From: Haloquadratum sp. J07HQX50
GTDB taxonomy: Archaea; Halobacteriota; Halobacteria; Halobacteriales; Haloferacaceae
Assembly: GCA_000416005.1 (NCBI GenBank)
Contig: KE356562.1
Location: forward strand, 491,076 to 500,427
Reading direction: 5' to 3'
Length of the DNA stretch: 9,352 nucleotides
A model generated the notes under the pieces. That model had not been told where the DNA came from. It ran no database searches and saw only the letters and a program-made list of their open reading frames with translations. Positions 1 through 6,770 of this stretch are shown one piece after another; the first letter of the stretch is position 1, and every line of letters begins with the position of its first letter. The translations under genes were made by a program, and so were the position numbers.

Positions 1-33
1 GAGACAACCGAGCAGGCAGACTCGCCTAACAAA

Positions 34-330
34 TCAGTCGCTAAAGCCGTTGAAATTCACGTCCACGTACGTGCTCTCCCAGTCTGCTCTCGCGGAAATC
101 TCTCGCCGGCCACGACGGGTAAGCGTGTAATAGTTCGTCCGTCGGTCGCGTTCACCTTTATCGACGAGGCCTTTTTCAACGAGAGTATCCAGATTCGGAT
201 AGAGACGGCCATGGTGAATCTCTTTTTCATAATAGTTCTCAAGTTCCTCTTTAATTGCCAGGCCGTGAGGCTCCGCGAGGCCAGCAATTACATAGAGGAG
301 GTCACGTTGAAATCCTGTCAAATCGTACAT
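34..330 (-). CDS. PadR-family winged-helix transcriptional regulator (98 aa)
   Basis: Predicted DNA-binding repressor of the PadR family; its target and ligand are unknown. The protein is almost entirely one winged-helix domain. Residues 4-17 form the first helix (LTGFQRDLLYVIAGL), a recognition helix lies around 40-53 (HGRLYPNLDTLVEKG), and the wing is at about 60-72 (RDRRTNYYTLTRRG). The pattern of YP.LD.L..KGL followed by R.N.Y.LT..G is diagnostic of PadR. I chose the ATG at 330-328 because haloarchaeal members begin MYDLTGFQRDLL. The reading frame is open 14 codons further upstream to an ATG at 372, but that extension (hydrophobic, starting MFIFLTTQ) runs through AT-rich sequence that looks like promoter. 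The C-terminal dimerization helix of larger PadR proteins is short or absent, as is usual for the small archaeal type. The gene diverges from the zinc-ribbon gene at 525. Family assignment is firm; physiological role is unknown. Confidence 0.88.
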   Translation of the reverse strand: MYDLTGFQRDLLYVIAGLAEPHGLAIKEELENYYEKEIHHGRLYPNLDTLVEKGLVDKGERDRRTNYYTLTRRGRREISARADWESTYVDVNFNGFSD

Positions 331-360
331 GTGAGCGGATAAGTATGATTGCGTGGTCAA

Positions 361-372
361 GAAAATAAACAT
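361..372 (-). promoter_or_regulatory. Possible TATA region of the PadR gene
   Basis: On the minus strand an AT-rich run (ATGTTTATTTTC) lies 31-42 bases before the chosen ATG at 330. That spacing suits an archaeal TATA box with a short leader of about 5-15 bases. It is weak evidence, because the whole stretch 361-390 is AT-rich. It also argues against the longer start at 372, which would place this box inside the coding region. Confidence 0.25.
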
Positions 373-524
373 ATCGAAAAGAAATTATATTCTGAGTTGC
401 TGATTTTCACTCACACAGACGACAAGGGAGGAATACCTCAACTCCATTATCAAATCTAATTACATTAGCTTTTGAAGCGTATCACTGTCGACGAATTGAA
501 ACCCATCACATTCTAAGATAATGT

Positions 525-1226
525 ATGCAGTTTACGGGCCACCGTCGTTGTAAGCAGTGTGCGAGCGAATGGTCCTACTTTGAGACTGGTAGTGTCTCAT
601 GTCCAGAATGTGGTGCGATCAGGAGTACTAGTGTTGGGGGTCCTGAGCCTCACACAGCACAACATACCTCTCTTGAATTAGCTCCGTATTGGGAAGTGAC
701 TGATGAGGAAGTGAGAATTGAGTCAGATAAAATCCGCCGTGCCGTCACGGAGTTCCTGAGTGAATATGGATTTATCAAAGGAGGCGATTTTCTCGCGCTC
801 CATGATGAAGTGCTTGCCGCGGGCGAACTCCGGCACGCAGCGTATAGATATAACACACTCAGCGACCCATCCGAAGAAGTTGAGCACTATCTTCTTGGGC
901 TCCTCAGAGCAGTGATGGGTGAGTCACGTCCTACGTCTCCACCGGACGTGCTGAGACAGGCGCGTGGTCGAGGGACTGCAGATATCCTTGAACAGTTTCT
1001 GCGAGACATGCGACAGTGGACGCAAGCACGTGCTGCTACCGAACTCATGCCGATTCGGGAGTCGTTCCGAACGCACCTGCATCGGATACAAGCCCTTGAG
1101 GGTGATGTTGATCCAGTGGTTCTCTCACGGCTGATACAGTCAGCCAGAGCCGTCCAACAGTACATTGCTCGCGAGGATCAGCAGTCTCTCTCAAAAGCAC
1201 GCGACCATCTCGCAGATATTACATAA
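525..1226 (+). CDS. Haloarchaeal zinc-ribbon protein, DUF7117-like (233 aa)
   Basis: The function is unknown. Residues 9-29 form a zinc ribbon with four cysteines, C9-x2-C12 and C26-x2-C29, in the context CKQCASEWSYFETGSVSCPE, resembling TFIIB-type ribbons. The rest (about 60-230) is predicted helical and charged, with segments such as ELRHAAYRYN (101-110), HYLLGLLRAV (121-130) and the tail LEGDVDPVVLSRLIQSARAV (191-210). From memory this architecture (N-terminal ribbon, then a helical domain with ELRH and EGDVDP signatures) matches a haloarchaea-only family that I believe is DUF7117; the family number is recalled, not searched. The start at 525 places the first cysteine at residue 9, as in relatives. 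An ATG at 521 is out of frame. The gene stands alone, divergent from the PadR gene across 194 bases, and its stop lies just before transposon debris. Confidence 0.85.
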   Translation: MQFTGHRRCKQCASEWSYFETGSVSCPECGAIRSTSVGGPEPHTAQHTSLELAPYWEVTDEEVRIESDKIRRAVTEFLSEYGFIKGGDFLALHDEVLAAGELRHAAYRYNTLSDPSEEVEHYLLGLLRAVMGESRPTSPPDVLRQARGRGTADILEQFLRDMRQWTQARAATELMPIRESFRTHLHRIQALEGDVDPVVLSRLIQSARAVQQYIAREDQQSLSKARDHLADIT

Positions 1227-1254
1227 AATGGCGTCTCAAGGATAGACGTCTTAG

Positions 1255-1624
1255 CCTCAGACTCAAAGAGGAGTCGCCACCTTTCCCGTAGGTGGGTTGT
1301 TGTCGTTGGAGTCGTACCAACTGTTGAACGTCTCAGCAAGTTCTTCGGGAACTCTTTGTGTTCACTGAGCGAAGCTTATTGGCATCACGAGACGGCGAAG
1401 CCGTCTCGAACGAACTTGACTGAGAGTACAGGTCACTGTCGCGTTCGTGGTGTTTCAACTCCGGCTTCGTCAGATATCTCGCCGTCATCGCCCTACCGTT
1501 CTTGTATGTAGTAGCGTCCGACGTTCCACAGTTTCGAGGCAGAAAACCCGCATTGGTCGACATCGTCACGAACCTGCGAGTGGTTCGTGATGCGTGCGAC
1601 GTAGGTGCGAGTCGTCTCCAGCAT
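1255..1624 (-). pseudogene. tnpB: Decayed N-terminal part of an IS1341-type TnpB gene
   Basis: This is a relic of a transposon-encoded RNA-guided nuclease gene (IS200/IS605-IS1341 group), read leftwards. It starts at an ATG at 1624-1622 with MLETTRTYVARI, followed by DQCGFSASKLWNVGRYYIQ, the N-terminus of a well-known haloarchaeal TnpB family. After QER the frame hits TAG at 1495-1493, where the family has Trp. Homology resumes in shifted frames: DDGEISDEA; then ELKHHERDSDLYSQ around 1462-1420; then PEELAETFNSWYDSNDNNPP around 1350-1280; and a last trace resembling YRKRGD near 1265. Beyond this the element is gone: no RuvC motifs, zinc ribbon or right end. Lesions include the nonsense codon, at least two frameshifts, a small deletion and the 55-bp insertion described separately. 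It lies between the zinc-ribbon gene and rtcB, antisense to the former. Family identification is by memory of the conserved N-terminus and is strong. Confidence 0.8.
1364..1424. repeat. 55-bp hairpin-bearing insertion flanked by ACTGAG direct repeats
   Basis: Inside the TnpB relic, ACTGAG occurs at 1364-1369 and again at 1419-1424, a spacing of exactly 55 bases. Between the copies lies a perfect inverted repeat at 1388-1408 with 9-bp arms (CGAGACGGC and its complement) and a 3-base loop GAA. Removing 55 bases, one repeat copy plus the insert, brings the upstream TnpB residues SDLYSQ into the same frame as the downstream residues QRVPEELAE, matching the family order SDL-SQSSQRVLEELAE. This supports a real insertion with target duplication. 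The origin of the insert is unknown; it could be a REP-like or miniature palindromic element. Confidence 0.6.
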
Positions 1625-1789
1625 CGTACTGTGTGCATACCAACTCCTGGAGTAGAGTCGGCCAAAGAGTATGTGTGGCATGGAACATTCGGGCGAGCGT
1701 TTGAGTGTGGTGAGTGTCGATAGAACCCAACGCTTCAGCCGCGAGGCTCAGCTGCGACATGCCATCAACGCTCTGTTCATTCAAAGCGA
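1625..1789. other. Spacer between the TnpB relic and rtcB; no gene seen
   Basis: This stretch holds the former 5' flank of the TnpB relic and the 3' flank of rtcB. A minus-strand open frame begins with GTG overlapping the rtcB stop (GGGTGATC) and encodes about 35 residues before running out of frame into the TnpB relic. It has no recognisable family signature and I do not call it. A 4-bp stem with a GCGA loop at 1737-1748 is too small to interpret. No T-run terminator is visible directly after the rtcB stop. Confidence 0.4.
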
Positions 1790-4570
1790 TCACCCCTTGA
1801 TATTACAGATAGGAAACGTCTGAGCGACGAGATTTCCGATGTCAAGTTCGTCAGCAACCCGAACAACCTCGTCGATGTCCTTGTACACACCTGGGGCTTC
1901 CTCTGCAACGGTTTCTCCTGATGAAGCCTTGACATAGACGTTCTGTTGTCGAAGATTATGCTGAACATCAGATCCATGATACTCGCGCTTGGCTTGAGTT
2001 CGACTCATCAACCTGCCTGCTCCATGGGGAGTTGATCCAAAGGTCTTTTTCAGAGAATCGGTGCTGCCTGAGAGCACGTATGAACCTGCACCCATCGATC
2101 CCGGGATAAGGATCGGTTGTCCAGTGTCTTGATATGCCGCTGGCACTGCTGGATGTCCAGGCGGGAATGCCCGCGTCGATCCTTTTCTGTGGACGTAGAG
2201 CTCTCGTTGTCCTTCGGGTGTCTCATGGACCTCTTTTTTTGCGATATTATGAGCAACGTCGTACAATAGCTCCATATCCATCGTTTCCCACGGTCGATCA
2301 AACACATCAGCGAATACCTGCCGCGTCTGGTGCATAATCAGTTGCCGATTTACCCATGCAAAATTAATACACGCACACATCGCAGCATAGTATTCGTCCG
2401 CGACTGGCGAACCTGCAGGCGCCGCTGCAAGGTTTTCATCAGGAAGGGTGGCCAATAAATCGCTGTGTGTTTGCTTGATTCTGTCGAGATAATCAGTACA
2501 TGTCTGATGACCGAGACCTCGTGAACCGCAATGAATCAGAATGACAACCTGATTTTCTTCGAGGTCATAGGCCTTCGCTGTCGCCGTGTCAAAAACTTCC
2601 CTGACGCGCTGGACCTCAAGAAAGTGATTCCCGGATCCAAGACTTCCAAGCTGGTTTCTGCCGCGATCTTTCGCTTTCTGCGAGACTGCAGTTGGGTCGG
2701 CGTCTGACCGGCGCCCTCCATCTTCACAATGTTTTAGATCAGCCTCAGTCGCCCATCCTGCTTCAACTGCCCACTCCACACCTCGATCAAGAATCGTCTC
2801 AACGGTTGCTGTGTTCTCTTGAGTCACGCCGCCGCCACCTAATCCAGTCGGAATGTCATCGAACAACGCCTCGACGAGCTCTTCCTCGCGTCCATGAATA
2901 TCATCATACTGGAGGTTTGTTCTCATCATCCGAACCCCGCAATTCGAGACGACGAACTGATTTGCAAGAAAATTGTGCGCATCGTGTTCGACGCCAATAT
3001 CATAGACACGTTCACTCCCTGCAGATTCGATGGAAGTGACCGTGGTGGCGACAGTGAAACCATCTCCAGGAGTCGCCCTCTCGGGCTGTGTTCCACCATC
3101 GGTGACGACTACTGCCTCCGACGAAGGAGCCCACGCTCCTGAACAAGACTGTGCCTGACGCTTGATCGACTGAATCATCAGCGCAGATTGCCGCTGTTTA
3201 TGCTGATTATATCGATAGCCGACCGTTGTCAGAAACCGGCGAAGGTTTTCAGGCTCGCTGACGATAGTGAGTCTTTGTTCTTGACAGTGCCCACCGTCGC
3301 TACCCAAGTCGCTCACGCTTGCTTTAATATCAATATCTGCAAGTGAATCAGCGAGATGCTCAAGGAACGATTGTGTTGTATCTTCGAAGTTGCACTTCCG
3401 TGTGACTGTTAGTTGGGTATTTTCAGTGCTCTCTGCTACTGCTGGAGCTTGCATTGATGCCCCAAAATAACTCGCCAGGTAGATTGCCCGCTGCCAATTA
3501 GTCAGCCGGTCGAAATAATCCGGAGGCTCATCCCCCTCTTGAGTTGGTCGATCGGTCTGAGCGCCCAGTTTTGAGAGCACCTTGGCGAATGCTTCTGCCT
3601 CACAATAGCGCTGTATATCGCCGTCTGATGCCCCACTGTGCAGTTGGTCTCGCTCAACCACACGTGAAGGCGTGAATCCAATTTCGGCTATGTCTTGACA
3701 GATCCTCTCGAATTCATCTGAGGATGCCTCAAAAAGCGTCTGTGAGTCATCGAACGAACCACTCCCAGTATGAAATCCAACGAGTTGTAGCAGGCGTGCA
3801 AACGTGTTATCGGTCGATCGAAGCGGGAGAAGTCCTCGTGTCTTTAAAAATGATTCGACTCTCTGTTCATTTTCAGTAAAATCGGTTTCATCTAAAATGA
3901 TGAACTCTTCGGGGTGTTCATCTGGGAGGCCAACAAACTGACTGGTGAAGACCGTCTCACCAGGTGCTAACTCTTTGAGCTCGGTCATTCCATCTGGAGT
4001 AAGAAACTGGTGATCTGCAGTGGCTCGAACTGTATCTCCGTCAACAGTCTTGAGCTCATATACAGTCCTCGATTCAGATTCTGTGAATAATTGTATCGGC
4101 GACGATACTCGCATCTCTCCATCCGTGACGATTGCCCGCTCACGATCGAACTTCGTCTTGAGCGTCTCAAGTGACCGATACCGACCAAACGCCAACGACA
4201 CATCCGTTTCTCCTGGAAGACAGTTAATATCGTAGCCGACGGCCCCAGGTGAAATACAGCCACTCTGAGCATCGGTCGCGGCGACACCACCGACGGGAAC
4301 ACCATACCCTTGGTGTCCGTCAGGCATACACAGTGCTGGTGATGCGATACCAGGCAGCGATGCAACGTTTTGTAATTGTTCAAAGGTGCGATCGTCTTTA
4401 ATTTCGTCGAGAAGCGAATCCGTTGCAAGAACACGAGCTGGCACGCGCATAGAGTCGGTCTGCGGAAGCTCCCAAACCATCGGAGCCACCTCCTCAAGAA
4501 CAGTGCCACCAAACTCTTGCTTTCGGTTCTCAGCAGAAGGATCTCGGTCAGGAGCTTCAGGACCAGTCAT
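1790..4570 (-). CDS. rtcB: RNA-splicing ligase RtcB with an in-frame intein (926 aa precursor)
   Basis: RtcB joins RNA ends carrying 2',3'-cyclic or 3' phosphate to 5'-hydroxyl ends using GTP and Mn2+. In archaea it seals tRNA exons after intron removal. The precursor has an N-extein (1-116), an intein (117-543) and a C-extein (544-926). The spliced enzyme would be 499 aa, close to family size plus a roughly 18-residue acidic N-terminal extension. Family motifs are intact: CMPDGHQGYGVPVGG (81-95); GYDIN (112-116) joined after splicing to CGVRMM (544-549); GSLGSGNHFLEV (642-653); HCGSRGLGH (680-688); DVAHN (771-775); HRKGSTRAFPPG (794-805); HGAGRLMSR (849-857); and a C-terminal IKG. By homology the metal ligands are D114, C544, H649, H680 and H774, and the guanylylated histidine is H849. 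The ATG at 4570 is the only good start before residue 31. No archease gene, the usual helper, lies in the window. Upstream on the same strand is the DoxX gene, 347 bases away, so rtcB probably has its own promoter. Confidence 0.96.
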   Translation of the reverse strand: MTGPEAPDRDPSAENRKQEFGGTVLEEVAPMVWELPQTDSMRVPARVLATDSLLDEIKDDRTFEQLQNVASLPGIASPALCMPDGHQGYGVPVGGVAATDAQSGCISPGAVGYDINCLPGETDVSLAFGRYRSLETLKTKFDRERAIVTDGEMRVSSPIQLFTESESRTVYELKTVDGDTVRATADHQFLTPDGMTELKELAPGETVFTSQFVGLPDEHPEEFIILDETDFTENEQRVESFLKTRGLLPLRSTDNTFARLLQLVGFHTGSGSFDDSQTLFEASSDEFERICQDIAEIGFTPSRVVERDQLHSGASDGDIQRYCEAEAFAKVLSKLGAQTDRPTQEGDEPPDYFDRLTNWQRAIYLASYFGASMQAPAVAESTENTQLTVTRKCNFEDTTQSFLEHLADSLADIDIKASVSDLGSDGGHCQEQRLTIVSEPENLRRFLTTVGYRYNQHKQRQSALMIQSIKRQAQSCSGAWAPSSEAVVVTDGGTQPERATPGDGFTVATTVTSIESAGSERVYDIGVEHDAHNFLANQFVVSNCGVRMMRTNLQYDDIHGREEELVEALFDDIPTGLGGGGVTQENTATVETILDRGVEWAVEAGWATEADLKHCEDGGRRSDADPTAVSQKAKDRGRNQLGSLGSGNHFLEVQRVREVFDTATAKAYDLEENQVVILIHCGSRGLGHQTCTDYLDRIKQTHSDLLATLPDENLAAAPAGSPVADEYYAAMCACINFAWVNRQLIMHQTRQVFADVFDRPWETMDMELLYDVAHNIAKKEVHETPEGQRELYVHRKGSTRAFPPGHPAVPAAYQDTGQPILIPGSMGAGSYVLSGSTDSLKKTFGSTPHGAGRLMSRTQAKREYHGSDVQHNLRQQNVYVKASSGETVAEEAPGVYKDIDEVVRVADELDIGNLVAQTFPICNIKG
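2942..4222 (-). mobile_element. RtcB intein (427 aa) with a degenerate LAGLIDADG endonuclease domain
   Basis: This is a protein-splicing element occupying precursor residues 117-543. The N-terminal splicing block A is CLPGETDVSL (C117-L126). Block B is ATADHQFLTPDG with the TxxH motif T184-H187. Block F is RVYDIGVEHDAHNFLAN (521-537) and block G is QFVVSN (538-543), followed by extein Cys544. Between them lies a domain of roughly 250 residues with two LAGLIDADG-type helices: LVGFHTGSG (263-271) and LASYFGASM (365-373). In both, the eighth position, normally the catalytic Asp or Glu, is Ser (S270 and S372). The penultimate residue of the intein, usually His, is Ser542. Splicing therefore looks possible (Cys1, block B His, block F Asp/His, terminal Asn, Cys+1), while DNA cleavage looks lost. 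The site matches the known RtcB intein position at the catalytic Cys, as I recall it for Pyrococcus horikoshii. Confidence 0.93.
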
Positions 4571-4917
4571 ACATTTATTATATCGGTGTGGTATTCAAAA
4601 GGTCGTTTTTACTGTCGTCATTCTGTGGTTCAGTCCCTGAACAACGAGTTAGACTGGGTTCGTGGGGTGGGGTAGAGGTATTCACATGTGTTCAGTGCTC
4701 CGGAAAATGCTGCATTGCCTCGTTGGGAGTATCAGATGTACTGTATACCGTGGTTGATACGCCCTGCAGGCACGTATGTGAGCATAGATCTGCGTAAGGG
4801 AAAATATCGTCTGGATGTCTCGTTTTCATATACTGTCGGAGATATCGAACCCGCGTTTGTCGACAAGAAATTGTACATGTTGGACTGCTCGAGTTGCGCT
4901 CAGCTCACGAACGACGC
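4571..4917. other. Intergenic region between rtcB and the DoxX gene; no gene supported
   Basis: The 347 bases contain the upstream region of rtcB and the 3' flank of the DoxX gene. A plus-strand open frame starting at 4688 runs about 94 bases into the DoxX gene on the opposite strand; its product resembles nothing I know, so I treat it as chance. The only structured signal I see is the AT-rich promoter-like stretch next to the rtcB start. Confidence 0.5.
4574..4600 (-). promoter_or_regulatory. Likely rtcB promoter region
   Basis: On the minus strand the sequence before the rtcB ATG contains TTTTGAATA at -30 to -22, correctly spaced for a TATA box driving a leaderless or near-leaderless transcript. 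A second, better-looking AT run, GATATAATAAA, lies at -14 to -4. That is too close to serve this ATG unless translation begins further inside. I favour the distal box, with low confidence. Confidence 0.35.
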
Positions 4918-6042
4918 TCAGTCCGCAGTGGCTGGGTCCGGGGGTTCCTCGGCGATATCTGTCGTGAGACTCACTTCTGTCCGCGCTCCAATAAATGAGT
5001 CAATTGAATAGGCGCCTCCACCCATTATGAGCAGTGCCGAGGCCAACCCGAATAATGAGATATGCGCTAACACGGGGTCATCTGGAAGGCCAAACAACGT
5101 CGTGGTAAAGAGGAGAAATGAGATTCCTGCGGCGGCTCGAGTAAATGCACCAACAATCAATACGAAGCCCACAGCGGCCTCGGTGAGACCTGCCCCGACT
5201 ACCCAGAGCTCAGGACTCACAGGCACGACAGCTGTCAGATTGTATTTTGCTACAACAGCCGCTGCATCTCCTGGATTCATGATTTTTTGCGAAATGCCAA
5301 GATACAGGAACGAAAGGCCCATTCCAATCCGAACTACAGCCGGAACCAGTATCGTGTAATCAGATACCCGGCGAACGAACGGAACAGCGACCGCTCGGTA
5401 GAACGGATCGATGCGTGAGTATACGGTATCACGTGCGGCGAGCCGAGCCACGAGTTGGTCGGCACTTGGACGGCCACCACCAAGAAGTGCAATCGCCGCT
5501 AGTGCAGGCACATACTCAACTGCTAACAGTAACCGCGGCTCGATGAGTAATCCATTGAGATAGGCGAGAAGCGTCACGAACGCGACGAGCCGTGTTCCGA
5601 AGCCAAACAGTAGGAGAAACCCAGTAGTCACCCCGAATAGTCGAATGAATGCCGGCGGACCAATTACAACGACAGGAGAGAAAAAGTACCCACTGAACCC
5701 TGCTCCGACCAATGGCAAGCCAACGCTCAATCGTAGCATCCATGGAAGGAGGTCAGCGTAGCTCAGCATCGTATCTCGAAAGACTGCAATATCTCGCTGG
5801 AGCGGGCGATACCGTAGATAGCCCCTCCCAACAAGGAGAGCTGAAACAGCCCCGCCAATGAGCAGGGCAATATTCACTGGATCAGATAATGCGTTTAAGA
5901 GAAAAGTAACGACCGCTGCTGGTTCGCCGCCCGGAGTGACATATTGAACATGAGCGCGTGCGCGACCACTCATGAACCAAATAAGCCCGAGGATAGCTAA
6001 TACAAATACCCCGTATTGGTTTCGGCTCTGTTTCCAATTCAT
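4918..6042 (-). CDS. DoxX-family polytopic membrane protein with two DoxX-like units (374 aa)
   Basis: Predicted inner-membrane protein of the DoxX/quinol-oxidase-subunit-like group; the specific role is unknown. Residues 11-26 are a hydrophobic N-terminal segment followed by GRARAHVQYVTPGG; the ARA-H boundary resembles a signal-peptidase site. Another membrane segment lies at about 56-72. Two similar four-helix-type units follow: unit 1 (about 98-190) begins LLPWMLRLSVGLPLVGAGFS, and unit 2 (about 230-345) begins ILVPAVVRIGMGLSFLYLGI with the typical DoxX continuation SQKIMNPG. Each first helix is followed by helices containing GFGTRL (unit 1, 147-152) and GAFTRA (unit 2, 298-303), so the protein looks internally duplicated. 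The C-terminal tail (357-374) is acidic and probably cytoplasmic. It has no partner gene close by; rtcB lies downstream, 347 bases away. The ATG at 6042 gives a complete N-terminal signal segment. The DoxX call is firm for the C-terminal unit; the substrate or partner cannot be inferred. Confidence 0.85.
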   Translation of the reverse strand: MNWKQSRNQYGVFVLAILGLIWFMSGRARAHVQYVTPGGEPAAVVTFLLNALSDPVNIALLIGGAVSALLVGRGYLRYRPLQRDIAVFRDTMLSYADLLPWMLRLSVGLPLVGAGFSGYFFSPVVVIGPPAFIRLFGVTTGFLLLFGFGTRLVAFVTLLAYLNGLLIEPRLLLAVEYVPALAAIALLGGGRPSADQLVARLAARDTVYSRIDPFYRAVAVPFVRRVSDYTILVPAVVRIGMGLSFLYLGISQKIMNPGDAAAVVAKYNLTAVVPVSPELWVVGAGLTEAAVGFVLIVGAFTRAAAGISFLLFTTTLFGLPDDPVLAHISLFGLASALLIMGGGAYSIDSFIGARTEVSLTTDIAEEPPDPATAD

Positions 6043-6070
6043 ATACTGCGGTATGAACGCAATCTGTGTA

Positions 6071-6078
6071 AGTATACT
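6071..6078 (-). promoter_or_regulatory. Possible TATA box of the DoxX gene
   Basis: The self-complementary octamer AGTATACT lies 29-36 bases before the ATG at 6042. This suits a transcript with a leader of roughly 3-10 bases. No purine-rich BRE stands out next to it. Confidence 0.3.
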
Positions 6079-6129
6079 GTTACATTTTCAATCATGATTG
6101 ACTCTAAGCTGAGGCCCACGCTCATATAT

Positions 6130-6662
6130 GAAGCTGCTTCACCTCACTACCCAGCCCATCGCTAATGCGTTCAGCGAGTGGTCTCTGGACTGGGTGCATA
6201 CTCGAGGGAACGATGCCATCGAAGAAGCCAACGATACCGATGTTGACGGCATTCCTTTCGAGTTGACCACATCCACGAAAACATCGCGAACGGGTCGGAT
6301 TTCCAGCAGTGGGCTGACGCGAGATTCGTGGAACTGGTCAAACACAAGATTGAATCGACGGCGTTATTCGTGGACTTCGTGAATTCGGCGCACACAACTC
6401 AATAGTGTTTGGACTGTGGGTCTCCCTACAAGAACAACTGCGGCGACAAGCAGTTCGCGTGTTCGGACTGCGAGGATGAGACACATACGGATTACAACAG
6501 GGAAACCAACATTTCGGTTCGACACCGCAAGTATATCCATTGCGGGGTCGGACGTTTCGCAGTGGATAGGCCCCCAGCCAACTGGTCCTCAACTCGAGGA
6601 TATTGAACATGAGTGGTGACGGCACGCCGAATGACTCGGCTAGAACGGGAATCCACTGACAA
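6130..6662 (+). pseudogene. tnpB: Decayed C-terminal part of a second TnpB gene
   Basis: This is a relic of the catalytic half of an IS1341-type TnpB, read rightwards in at least three frames. It begins near AIEEANDTDVDGIPFE (ending about 6261), corresponding to the RuvC-II strand and its Glu. A small deletion then shifts frame to DHIHENIANGSDFQQWADAR and FVELVKHKIEST, then LFVDFVNSAHTTQ, which ends at TAG (6403-6405). Directly after it comes the zinc ribbon: CLDCGSPYKN, then KQFACSDCED (cysteines at 6406, 6415, 6460 and 6469), followed by ETHTDYNRETNI carrying the RuvC-III Asp (6490-6492). The end at about 6640-6662 (GGGAATCCACTGACAAGCCC) resembles the usual right-end region of such elements, after which the homology stops. 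The N-terminal half is absent. The zinc ribbon and C-terminus belong to a different TnpB subfamily from the relic at 1255-1624, so this is a separate insertion. Family identification is from memory of the conserved motifs. Confidence 0.75.
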
Positions 6663-6770
6663 GCCCGCGGTTGGACGGAGGCCTGTGATGGCTCCAAGTT
6701 CGTCTTTCTTCGAAGAAACCACTTCCAGTTCATTTGACTCCGAGGTTGTTGACAGTACAACCCAGTGCTA

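Noticed and set aside
328..372. Longer PadR start at 372
   Set aside because: The extra 14 residues are atypical for the family and overlap the likely promoter; relatives begin at MYDLTGFQRDLL.
1566..1793. Minus-strand frame with a GTG start overlapping the rtcB stop, suggesting translational coupling
   Set aside because: More than half of it is an out-of-frame reading of the TnpB relic and the first 35 residues match no family I know.
3985..4512. 175-codon frame on the minus strand within rtcB
   Set aside because: It is a shifted-frame shadow of the rtcB N-extein and intein, rich in Arg and Cys, unlike acidic haloarchaeal proteins.
4688..5011. 107-codon plus-strand open frame between rtcB and doxX
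   Set aside because: It overlaps the DoxX gene antisense by 94 bases, has no recognisable motif and no promoter signal.
1255..6662. The two TnpB fragments could be halves of one gene separated by an inversion of the rtcB-doxX block
   Set aside because: Inverting about 1250-6130 would indeed bring them head to tail on the plus strand. However, the roughly 190-residue middle of TnpB would still be missing, and the N-terminal piece belongs (from memory) to a subfamily with a different zinc ribbon from that of the C-terminal piece. Two independent relics are simpler.
6705..6718. 14-bp perfect palindrome TTTCTTCGAAGAAA
   Set aside because: A single short palindrome between a TnpB relic and a gene 3' end; no repeat copy or flanking structure was seen to give it meaning.
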